From an uncultured Candidatus Saccharibacteria bacterium (GTDB lineage Bacteria > Patescibacteriota > Saccharimonadia > Saccharimonadales > Saccharimonadaceae): a stretch of 20,973 nucleotides of DNA. Both the position numbers and the translations under genes were made by a program. The DNA is taken from NCBI GenBank assembly GCA_938036915.1, contig CALHVV010000024.1, positions 1 through 20,973 of the forward strand, written 5' to 3'. How positions within the stretch are numbered: the first letter of the stretch is position 1; each line of letters begins with the position of its first letter. Under the pieces are notes generated by a model that saw only the letters and a list, made by a program, of their open reading frames with translations, made no database searches and was not told the DNA's origin. Positions 1-5,701 of this stretch are shown here, one piece after another.

Positions 1-57
1 GCCCCGAAGGGCACTAGCACCTGAAGCTAGCGCGTCTACCAATTCCGCCACATCCGC
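1..57 (-). tRNA. tRNA-Leu (anticodon CAG), 3' end cut off by window edge
   Basis: Read on the minus strand, the sequence starts with the acceptor arm GCGGATG, then a D-arm of the leucine type (GGCGGAATTGGTAGACGC). The anticodon arm follows: stem CTAGC, loop TTCAGGT, stem GCTAG, giving anticodon CAG, which decodes CUG. It is followed by the start of a variable arm (TGCCCTTCGGGGC) that looks like the long class II variable stem of tRNA-Leu. The T-arm and acceptor 3' side lie outside the window. Identity is firm from the anticodon and the class II layout. Confidence 0.93.
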
Positions 58-87
58 AGATATACGCACCGCAGGCTCTTACTGTGT

Positions 88-116
88 ATTGTATACGAAT
101 TTCGGCCTTGCGTAAA
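88..116 (-). promoter_or_regulatory. Promoter for tRNA-Leu
   Basis: On the minus strand, TTTACG (plus-strand 111-116) is separated by exactly 17 nt from TACAAT (plus-strand 88-93). The predicted start of transcription is near 81, which leaves about 24 nt of 5' leader before the mature tRNA 5' end at 57. It overlaps head-on with the promoter of the next gene on the plus strand. Confidence 0.6.
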
Positions 117-133
117 GAGTTTTGTGATACAAT
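108..133 (+). promoter_or_regulatory. Extended -10 promoter for the 191-553 gene
   Basis: TGaTACAAT at 125-133 is an extended -10 element. TTGCGT at 108-113 is a possible -35 but its 14-nt spacing is short, so the extended -10 probably carries the promoter. The predicted start near 140 gives a leader of about 50 nt with a good Shine-Dalgarno sequence (TAAGGAG, 177-183). Confidence 0.5.
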
Positions 134-190
134 CAGGTAAATAAACTGTGCGGGTCTGCCACTATTTTAGATTATGTAAGGAGTAATGAT

Positions 191-553
191 ATGACCTCTA
201 TCCATCCATCGTCCCAAAAGTTCAACAAACTAGAGTTGATACAACAAAAGATTGAAGAAATCCGAGAGCAGTGCGGTACTACCAACTCGGGTGAAGCTGG
301 AGATGAGCAGTATGCTGAGGTGCGCCGACGGATGGTTGGTGCGCTAGGTTTAATTGCTACACGATCGGGCGAAGATCTTACGCCAGATACTGCAGGACGC
401 TTACTGTACGGCCTGGCTATATCATCACGCACCGGACAGCCAACACAGGGTGAGCTTACCGAAGAGGGCATCCGCATCATTCGCGAGATCAGTGGGATGG
501 CGCAGCAATCTGTCGAAGAAAATAATACTGATGCTATAGGAAGAGCAGCATAA
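191..553 (+). CDS. Hypothetical small acidic cytosolic protein, 120 aa
   Basis: The ATG at 191 lies 7 nt after a strong Shine-Dalgarno sequence (TAAGGAG, 177-183), which fixes the start. The protein has no signal peptide or membrane segment. It looks mostly helical: a charged N-terminal helix (residues about 12-28, KLELIQQKIEEIREQ), a second helix around EQYAEVRRRMVGALGLIA (39-56), and a C-terminal helix around 90-110. I do not recognise the family and assign no function. It ends 8 nt before the RNA methyltransferase start, so the two are probably co-transcribed. Codon use is like the neighbours. Confidence 0.75.
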   Translation: MTSIHPSSQKFNKLELIQQKIEEIREQCGTTNSGEAGDEQYAEVRRRMVGALGLIATRSGEDLTPDTAGRLLYGLAISSRTGQPTQGELTEEGIRIIREISGMAQQSVEENNTDAIGRAA

Positions 554-561
554 TATCACCA

Positions 562-1122
562 ATGAACACTATAGATCCCACCTCTGCATTAGCCGACCGT
601 CGCAATGTGGTAGACCGCTATAAAGGGCTGCCTCATCAAGCGATTGTTGCCGATCTTGATGAGCATGGCTCGGCACTTCATATTGCGATTGATAATGTCG
701 TGCGCGATTTCAATATGGGGACGATCGTCCGCAGCGCCAATGCCTTTGGGGTGCGGCATGTCCATATTATTGGCCGGCGGCAGTGGAATAAGCGTGGCGC
801 GATGATGACGGATACGTATCTGCACGTGCATTATCACCAAACGGTTGAAGATTTCTTGCAGGCTATTGCTGGTCGGCCACTCATCGCGGTCGATAATGTT
901 GCCGGTTCACAGCCACTTCACTCGGTCACGCTGCCGCGTAGTGCCGTGCTTTTGTTTGGGGCAGAGGGGCCTGGTATTCGTCCCGAGCTGCTCGAGCGAG
1001 CCACGTCTATTGCCGCGATCGAGCAATTTGGCAGCACGCGTAGCCTCAATGTTGGTGTAGCAGCGGGTATTGCGATGTATGCCTGGGTGCAGCAGCATCG
1101 GTTGTACCCAGATCAGGAGTAG
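562..1122 (+). CDS. SpoU/TrmH-family RNA 2'-O-methyltransferase, 186 aa
   Basis: This is an SPOUT-superfamily methyltransferase that would methylate a ribose 2'-OH in tRNA or rRNA using S-adenosylmethionine. All three SpoU motifs are visible. Motif 1, around 46-63, contains NMGTIVRSANAFGV with the catalytic Arg at about 57. Motif 2 is LLFGAEGPGI (130-139). Motif 3 is QFGSTRSLNVGVAAGIAMY (155-173). The last two form the trefoil-knot SAM site. It is short, only the catalytic domain with no N-terminal RNA-binding domain, similar in size to TrmL; the exact substrate cannot be read from sequence. The start has no Shine-Dalgarno sequence. It lies 8 nt after the upstream gene, so translation may be coupled, or it may be leaderless from a weak CATAAT at 549-554. 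It ends with TAG. Confidence 0.88.
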   Translation: MNTIDPTSALADRRNVVDRYKGLPHQAIVADLDEHGSALHIAIDNVVRDFNMGTIVRSANAFGVRHVHIIGRRQWNKRGAMMTDTYLHVHYHQTVEDFLQAIAGRPLIAVDNVAGSQPLHSVTLPRSAVLLFGAEGPGIRPELLERATSIAAIEQFGSTRSLNVGVAAGIAMYAWVQQHRLYPDQE

Positions 1123-1173
1123 AGATTACTCTCTTTTTACTCCTTTTCAAACATAAAGTAGTAAGAGAGGGCA

Positions 1174-1221
1174 TGTAGCACTGCGTAACGCTATGGAGTT
1201 AGCGTGTGATGGTGCTATAGA
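1174..1221 (+). promoter_or_regulatory. Nested inverted repeat overlapping a putative hisS promoter
   Basis: The outer arms TAGCAC (1176-1181) and GTGCTA (1212-1217) enclose inner arms ACGCTA (1188-1193) and TAGCGT (1200-1205) around a 6-nt loop. The outer right arm overlaps an extended -10 candidate, TGcTATAGA (1213-1221). It could be an operator, or a structured RNA if transcription starts further upstream. There is no T-run after it, so it is not a typical terminator. Confidence 0.35.
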
Positions 1222-1281
1222 GCAGTGAATCCGGCCAAGGGCTTGTTTTTCCATGCCGTTTATGCAAAAATAGCAGTAACT

Positions 1282-2625
1282 ATGACAAAGCTTTCATCGG
1301 AATCATATCGGGGGGCGCGGGATTGGTATCCGGAAGATCTTCGCGTGCGCAAATACATCTTTCAGACATGGCGTCACGTCGCCAAGAGCTACGGCTACGA
1401 AGAATACGATGCACCACTACTTGAGCCAGTTGAAGTATATGCTGCCAAGAGTGGTGACGAGTTAGTAAATGACCAGACGTATCAGTTTATTGATCGTGGT
1501 GATCGACAGGTAGCGATCCGGCCCGAGATGACGCCGAGCGTCAGCCGGATGATTGCCAAGCACCGCCAAGAGATCGCCTATCCAGCGCGTTGGTTTAGCA
1601 TTGCCCAGTTTATGCGCTATGAACGACCACAACGGGGGCGAGAGCGTGAATTTTGGCAGATGAATGTCGATATATTTGGTGTTGATAATATGCAGGCCGA
1701 GGCCGAGATTATCGCACTTGGTAGCCGTATCATGAAGGCCTTTGGCGCGACGGACGACATGTATACTATTCGCATCAACAATCGCCAGTTGATCAATCTT
1801 ATGATGGCGCAGTTCCTTGAGCTCGATGCCGTGCAGGCTCAGCTGATGATTCGGCTGTTTGACCGCAAGAATAAGATTCCACCACAGGCCTTTCGCGATC
1901 AGGCGATTGAGATCTTTGGTGAGGCAGCAGCACCGGTCGGCTTACAACGGATTGCTCAGCTCTTGACGGCACGTACTATGGCCGACCTGCCGGAATCGAT
2001 TCGCGATAGTGAGGCGGTGCGCGATGTGCAGCGGCTCTTTACACTACTTGAGCGTAGTGGCGTGACGAATGCCATCTTCGATATCACGCTCATGCGTGGG
2101 TTAGACTATTACACGGGTACAGTGTTTGAGTTCTTCGACACTCATCCAGATAATAACCGTTCGCTCTTTGGTGGTGGGCGCTATGATGGCTTAGTAGGGA
2201 TGTTTGGCGCCGAGCCGATTAGTGCGGTCGGCTTTGCACCAGGCCTATCAATGATGCAGCTCTTTCTCGAGGCGCATCAGCTGCTACCAGAGTTTAGCTC
2301 CACAACCGATATTTATATGATCGTCCTTGGCGGGGCAATGCGCGGTGCGCTCGAGCTAGCGGATGACCTGCGCGATGAGGACGTCAATGTCGAAGTCGAT
2401 TTTACTGGTCGCAAGCTTGATAAGCAACTCAAGGCAGCGATCAAAAAACAGATCCCATATTTCCTCTTTGTTGGGGAGGACGAGCTAGAGAACGAGATTT
2501 ATACCCTCAAGAATATTGCGACGAGCGAGGAGCAAAAGCTCAGCCTGGAGCGCGTCGTTAGTGCCGTTAAGGATTATCGTCGTCAGCCATCGCGCAGTGA
2601 AGATGATGACTTTGATTTATCGTAG
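1282..2625 (+). CDS. hisS: Histidyl-tRNA synthetase, 447 aa
   Basis: This class II aminoacyl-tRNA synthetase joins histidine to tRNA-His in the cytosol. Starting at ATG 1282, the protein begins MTKLSSESYRGARDWYPED, matching the usual HisRS start (x-YRGxRDxxP). A GTG at 1225 is in frame but adds 19 residues with no homology feel. Motif 2 is FMRYERPQRGREREFWQMN. The histidine-specific stretch is LMRGLDYYTGTVFE, with the catalytic Arg, followed by a glycine-rich motif 3 (GGGRYDGLVGMFG). A C-terminal anticodon-binding domain follows, ending in a short acidic tail (SEDDDFDLS). Length is normal. No Shine-Dalgarno sequence precedes ATG 1282. It is separated from tig by 150 bp containing no recognisable gene, only a weak 5-bp hairpin near 2679-2699. 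Confidence 0.95.
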   Translation: MTKLSSESYRGARDWYPEDLRVRKYIFQTWRHVAKSYGYEEYDAPLLEPVEVYAAKSGDELVNDQTYQFIDRGDRQVAIRPEMTPSVSRMIAKHRQEIAYPARWFSIAQFMRYERPQRGREREFWQMNVDIFGVDNMQAEAEIIALGSRIMKAFGATDDMYTIRINNRQLINLMMAQFLELDAVQAQLMIRLFDRKNKIPPQAFRDQAIEIFGEAAAPVGLQRIAQLLTARTMADLPESIRDSEAVRDVQRLFTLLERSGVTNAIFDITLMRGLDYYTGTVFEFFDTHPDNNRSLFGGGRYDGLVGMFGAEPISAVGFAPGLSMMQLFLEAHQLLPEFSSTTDIYMIVLGGAMRGALELADDLRDEDVNVEVDFTGRKLDKQLKAAIKKQIPYFLFVGEDELENEIYTLKNIATSEEQKLSLERVVSAVKDYRRQPSRSEDDDFDLS

Positions 2626-2737
2626 TGTCACCATGTGTCTCTGTTGCAACTGTAGTTCATCTCTGTTAGCCTCTCGTTTTGCTCGTCTTGCGGAGCATTA
2701 TATGTACGCGTGTATGCTTAGGTCTGTTGCATGTCTA

Positions 2738-2767
2738 TTTCACACTGCCAGCGACATATGATACAAT
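2738..2767 (+). promoter_or_regulatory. Extended -10 promoter for tig, leaderless or nearly so
   Basis: TGaTACAAT at 2759-2767 is an extended -10 box; a weak TTTCAC lies 18 nt upstream of the hexamer (2738-2743). Only 8 nt separate the -10 from the ATG at 2776, so transcription should start at or within about 2 nt of the start codon. No Shine-Dalgarno sequence is present. Confidence 0.6.
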
Positions 2768-2775
2768 AACCAACT

Positions 2776-4065
2776 ATGAAGACGACACTAGACCACCTAT
2801 CAGACACCAAAGTACGCGCCACGATTACCGTCGGTGCAGATGAGCTGGAGGCAGCTCGCCAGGTTGCTTTGCGCAAGCTCGCTAAGACGACCAAGGTTGA
2901 TGGTTTCCGCAAGGGTCATGCCCCACTCGAGTTGGTTGCAAAGAATACCAATCCGGAACTCCTCGCCGAGGAGACGCTAAACAACGCCCTGAGCAAAGCA
3001 GTTGCTGCAGCCTTCCTTGAGAGTGACGTGCAGGTGCTTGAGCGCCCAGAGGTGGAGATTAAGAAGTTCGTGCCTGGCAGCGAGCTGGAATTTACTGCTG
3101 AGGCAGAGGTTATGCCCACGATTACTCTCGGTGACTATAAGAAACTCAAGCTCAAGCCAGCGAAGATAACCGTTGCGCCAGAAGAAGTAACGGAGATCCT
3201 TGACCGGATTCGCCACAGCATGGCCGAGCGTACGGACACTGATGAGGCGGCTCAGGACGGCGATGAAGTGACGATTGACTTTGTCGGTAAGCGTGATGGT
3301 ACGCCTTTTGCTGGTGGCACCGGGAAGGACTATCCACTTGTACTCGGCAGTAAGTCATTCATTCCAGGCTTTGAAGAAGCGCTGATTGGCCTTAAGGCTG
3401 GTGAAACGAAGGCGGTTGAACTCACCTTCCCGGAGGACTACCATGCGAGCGAGCTAGCTGGGCAAGCAGTTGTCTTTGATACGACCGTCAAGAAGGTTAA
3501 GAAAGTGACATTGCCTGAGCTGACTGATGAGTTTGCGGCGAAGGTTGGGCCATTTACTTCTATTGATGACCTCAAGAAAGATATCGAGAAGGAAATTACT
3601 GCGCAAAAACAGCGTGAGGCAGATGACGAGCTGCGCGACGTAGCCGTCAAGCAGTTGGCCGATTCCAGCACAGTAGCCATCCCAGAGGTATTGCGAGCCG
3701 ACCAGCTTCGCTCGATCGAACAGGACTTGGTGCAGAACCTCGCTCACCGCGGTCGCACCCTTGAGCAGTACCTTGCCGAGAAGGAATATAAGGACAAAGA
3801 CGAGTGGATCGAGAAGGAGGCTAAGCCAGCGGCCGATGAGCGTATTAAGGCTGGGCTTGTCCTGGCTGAGCTGAGCAAGGCTGAGAAGATCGAAGCCACA
3901 GCAGAGGAGCTACAAGAGCGCATCAGTGCCTTCAAGCAACAGTATGCTAATGATGCAACTATGGTGGCGCGCTTTGATGAGCCAGAGGTGCAGCACGAGA
4001 TTGCCAACCGCCTCTTGACAGAGAAGACGATTGACTGGCTGGTGGCGCAAAACACCAAGAAATAA
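2776..4065 (+). CDS. tig: Trigger factor, ribosome-associated chaperone and prolyl isomerase, 429 aa
   Basis: Trigger factor binds nascent chains at the ribosome exit tunnel. The N-terminal domain carries the ribosome-docking signature GFRKGHAP (residues 43-50; family GFRxGxxP), which contacts protein L23. The middle FKBP-type prolyl isomerase domain runs from about residue 150 to 245, with DGDEVTIDFVG, FIPGFEEALIGLKAGE and VELTFPEDYHASELAG. A long helical, highly charged C-terminal substrate-binding domain follows. Length is typical. It is upstream of clpP, a common bacterial order (tig-clpP-clpX), but clpX is not in the window and clpP has its own promoter. Confidence 0.96.
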   Translation: MKTTLDHLSDTKVRATITVGADELEAARQVALRKLAKTTKVDGFRKGHAPLELVAKNTNPELLAEETLNNALSKAVAAAFLESDVQVLERPEVEIKKFVPGSELEFTAEAEVMPTITLGDYKKLKLKPAKITVAPEEVTEILDRIRHSMAERTDTDEAAQDGDEVTIDFVGKRDGTPFAGGTGKDYPLVLGSKSFIPGFEEALIGLKAGETKAVELTFPEDYHASELAGQAVVFDTTVKKVKKVTLPELTDEFAAKVGPFTSIDDLKKDIEKEITAQKQREADDELRDVAVKQLADSSTVAIPEVLRADQLRSIEQDLVQNLAHRGRTLEQYLAEKEYKDKDEWIEKEAKPAADERIKAGLVLAELSKAEKIEATAEELQERISAFKQQYANDATMVARFDEPEVQHEIANRLLTEKTIDWLVAQNTKK

Positions 4066-4092
4066 CAAACAGTACGGCTCTTACAATAGAAA

Positions 4093-4119
4093 CTAGCACT
4101 CTACCTTGACGAGTGCTAG
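4093..4119 (+). promoter_or_regulatory. CIRCE-type HrcA operator upstream of clpP
   Basis: CTAGCACTC, then 9 nt, then GAGTGCTAG. The published CIRCE consensus is TTAGCACTC-N9-GAGTGCTAA, so each half-site matches 8 of 9 bases, with one compensating change at the outer position and the exact 9-nt spacer. The perfect dyad extends outward with AA/TT to 11 bp per arm or more. It covers the clpP -35 hexamer TTGACG (4106-4111), where a repressor would block the polymerase. The dyad followed by TTTTCTCG could also work as the tig terminator. Confidence 0.8.
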
Positions 4120-4134
4120 TTTTCTCGTTACAAT
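4106..4134 (+). promoter_or_regulatory. clpP promoter, predicted leaderless
   Basis: TTGACG (4106-4111), 17-nt spacer, TACAAT (4129-4134): a strong housekeeping-type promoter. The ATG at 4141 follows the -10 box by only 6 nt, so the transcript should begin at or next to the A of the start codon. No Shine-Dalgarno sequence exists. Confidence 0.78.
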
Positions 4135-4140
4135 GGCACT

Positions 4141-4761
4141 ATGATGAAACCGAATGATTACCTAGTGCCCAACGTCATTGTCCGCACGCGTGATGGCGAG
4201 CGTGGCTATGATATATACTCGCGTTTGCTCGAGGATCGCATTATCTTCCTCGGCGAAGAAGTAACCGAGATGACAGCCAATGTCGTTGTGGCGCAGCTCC
4301 TCCATCTTGCTAATGAGAGCCCAGACAAGGACATCCAGCTCTATATCAACAGCCCTGGTGGCAGTGTGTATGATGGCCTCGCGATCTACGATACTATGCA
4401 ATACATCGCGCCAGATGTGCAAACGATTGGTATTGGTCTGCAGGCAAGCATGGGTGCCTTCTTGCTTAGTAGCGGTGCGAAGGGTAAACGCTTTGTCCTG
4501 CCCAATGCTCGCGTGATGATCCACCAGCCTAGCAGCGGTACGCGCGGCAAAGTAACAGACCAAGAGATTAGCTTACGCGAGAGTATCGCCCTCAAGGAGC
4601 GGCTGGCCACCATTATGGCGGACAACACTGGCCAGAAACTCGATAAAATCAAGGCTGACATGGAGCGTGACTACTGGCTGAGTGCCGCAGATGCCGTGGC
4701 GTATGGTCTAGCCGATGAAGTGATTGGTGCTCGCATACAAAAAATCACACAGCGTTCGTAG
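4141..4761 (+). CDS. clpP: ATP-dependent Clp protease proteolytic subunit ClpP, 206 aa
   Basis: ClpP is the serine peptidase of the ClpXP/ClpAP degradation machine; it forms two stacked heptameric rings. The catalytic triad is visible: Ser103 in QASMGAFLLSSG, His128 in VMIHQPSSG, and Asp177 in ERDYWLSAADAV. The substrate-groove motif SPGGSVYDGLAIYDTM (71-86) and the N-terminal ERGYDIYSRLLEDRIIFLG are canonical. Two ATG codons are adjacent (4141, 4144); the first fits the promoter position. Regulation is probably by HrcA through the CIRCE element covering the -35 box, so expression should rise with heat or protein stress. Length is normal. Confidence 0.96.
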   Translation: MMKPNDYLVPNVIVRTRDGERGYDIYSRLLEDRIIFLGEEVTEMTANVVVAQLLHLANESPDKDIQLYINSPGGSVYDGLAIYDTMQYIAPDVQTIGIGLQASMGAFLLSSGAKGKRFVLPNARVMIHQPSSGTRGKVTDQEISLRESIALKERLATIMADNTGQKLDKIKADMERDYWLSAADAVAYGLADEVIGARIQKITQRS

Positions 4762-4769
4762 CAACTTTA

Positions 4770-4778
4770 TGGTATCAT
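4770..4778 (+). promoter_or_regulatory. Extended -10 promoter for the 4785 gene, leaderless
   Basis: TGgTATCAT is an extended -10 element lying 9 nt after the clpP stop codon. The GTG start codon at 4785 follows it by 6 nt, so the predicted transcript begins at the start codon. No convincing -35 box and no Shine-Dalgarno sequence are present. Confidence 0.55.
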
Positions 4779-4784
4779 ATAGAT

Positions 4785-5393
4785 GTGACATCACGTAGTA
4801 CAGATACTAGCTCCGAATCTAAATCAAGCCAAAAACCCTTACGTTTCCGGCGTATTATGCATTATCGCCCACGTCGGGTAACAGTGATAGTATGGTTAAC
4901 GGTTATGCTAATGCTTTTGACCGTTGTAGCTGTGAGTATATTCTATAAGAACCGTCAAAGCGCTGCCTCCCTGATGAAATCGCAGCTCGTCGAAGGTGCT
5001 ATGCTAGCACGGGCTGCTACGTTCTCGTCGGATGGTGTAATTTCGTGGGATGCGTACGCTGATGGTGGTGTGTATGGGACGATTACTTCGCAGGATGACC
5101 GCTACCGCCTGCTTGCACAGCAACCATTTATCCGCTGTACGGTTGGGAAAGAGTGTAGTGGATGGATATCAGCTGCGCAAGCACAAACCTATACACAGCC
5201 GATACCGGCTGGCGACACAGTGTGGTATAAAAACGATTCACTTCGACATTATGGCGAAAGCATCCTACGCGACACAAGTGCCAAATGCGCCTTTTGGCAG
5301 TCTCCAGTTCAAAGACTGTGTGTTTCTGCCAAGACCGGCCGCTTCTTCTATTATGTTAATGGCTTTGGATCAAATAGCTTACACCGGTTATAA
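4785..5393 (+). CDS. Single-pass membrane protein of unknown function, 202 aa
   Basis: The start is GTG at 4785, placed by the extended -10 box just upstream. A Ser/Thr-rich, then Arg-rich N-terminal tail (residues 1-31, ending HYRPRR) precedes one hydrophobic segment at about 32-54 (VTVIVWLTVMLMLLTVVAV). The positive charges before the segment predict an N-in topology with a C-terminal domain of about 145 residues outside the membrane. That domain has four cysteines (near RCTVGKEC, AKCAFW and RLCVSA), consistent with two disulfides. I do not recognise a family. The predicted export and its place between clpP and rpoB do not give a function. Confidence 0.72.
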   Translation: MTSRSTDTSSESKSSQKPLRFRRIMHYRPRRVTVIVWLTVMLMLLTVVAVSIFYKNRQSAASLMKSQLVEGAMLARAATFSSDGVISWDAYADGGVYGTITSQDDRYRLLAQQPFIRCTVGKECSGWISAAQAQTYTQPIPAGDTVWYKNDSLRHYGESILRDTSAKCAFWQSPVQRLCVSAKTGRFFYYVNGFGSNSLHRL

Positions 5394-5495
5394 AGGAGTG
5401 TATTATTAACCTGACGCGCCGTAGTATGACAAAGAAATGCGTTACAGTGTGTTACGATACTATTCAAGCGGTCTAAAAAATTGAGGCCTTGTCAC

Positions 5496-5525
5496 TTGAC
5501 GGAGTAAGGCGCGATCTGCTATAAT
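5496..5525 (+). promoter_or_regulatory. rpoBC promoter
   Basis: TTGACG (5496-5501), 18-nt spacer, perfect TATAAT (5520-5525). Transcription should start near 5532, giving a leader of about 170 nt before rpoB. This is the only strong promoter seen for the rpoB-rpoC unit. Confidence 0.78.
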
Positions 5526-5531
5526 CGAAAA

Positions 5532-5701
5532 TTAATGAAGGTTGTGTAATATGGGTTAGGTGCGGACTACGCCGGTGGCGTGGCGTTTTAGTGTGCGAAA
5601 ACTTATATTGAGTAAAGCTTCGGTGCCACAACAAATGCACGAGCAGGGTTTTGGAGTCCTTACGCGTGCGGATAGATAACAATAATTCAAGAGGAGTTTA
5701 C
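5532..5701 (+). other. Long 5' leader of rpoBC mRNA, possible attenuation region
   Basis: About 170 nt lie between the predicted transcription start and the rpoB ATG, while many genes here have almost no leader. ACGCC (5571-5575) can pair with either of two following GGCGT copies (5579-5583 or 5584-5588); the second is followed by TTT, like a weak terminator. AGTCC near 5656-5660 could pair with GGACT near 5565-5569. The leader ends with a strong Shine-Dalgarno sequence (AAGAGGAG, 5689-5696). No convincing peptide is encoded, only tiny start-stop pairs. Confidence 0.35.

Noticed and set aside
1123..1170. Terminator after the RNA methyltransferase gene (AGAG-ATTA-CTCT with CTTTTT, and a longer CTCTCTT/AAGAGAG pair)
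   Set aside because: The first stem is only 4 bp and the longer pairing has two mismatches and no T-run after it; too weak to list.
1225..1281. GTG start giving HisRS a 19-residue extension
   Set aside because: The extension does not resemble HisRS N-termini, and MTKLSSESYRGARD from ATG 1282 does.
4090..4128. Dyad before clpP as only a tig terminator
   Set aside because: It does have a short T-run and may terminate, but the exact CIRCE half-sites, 9-nt spacer and overlap with the clpP -35 box favour an operator as its main role.
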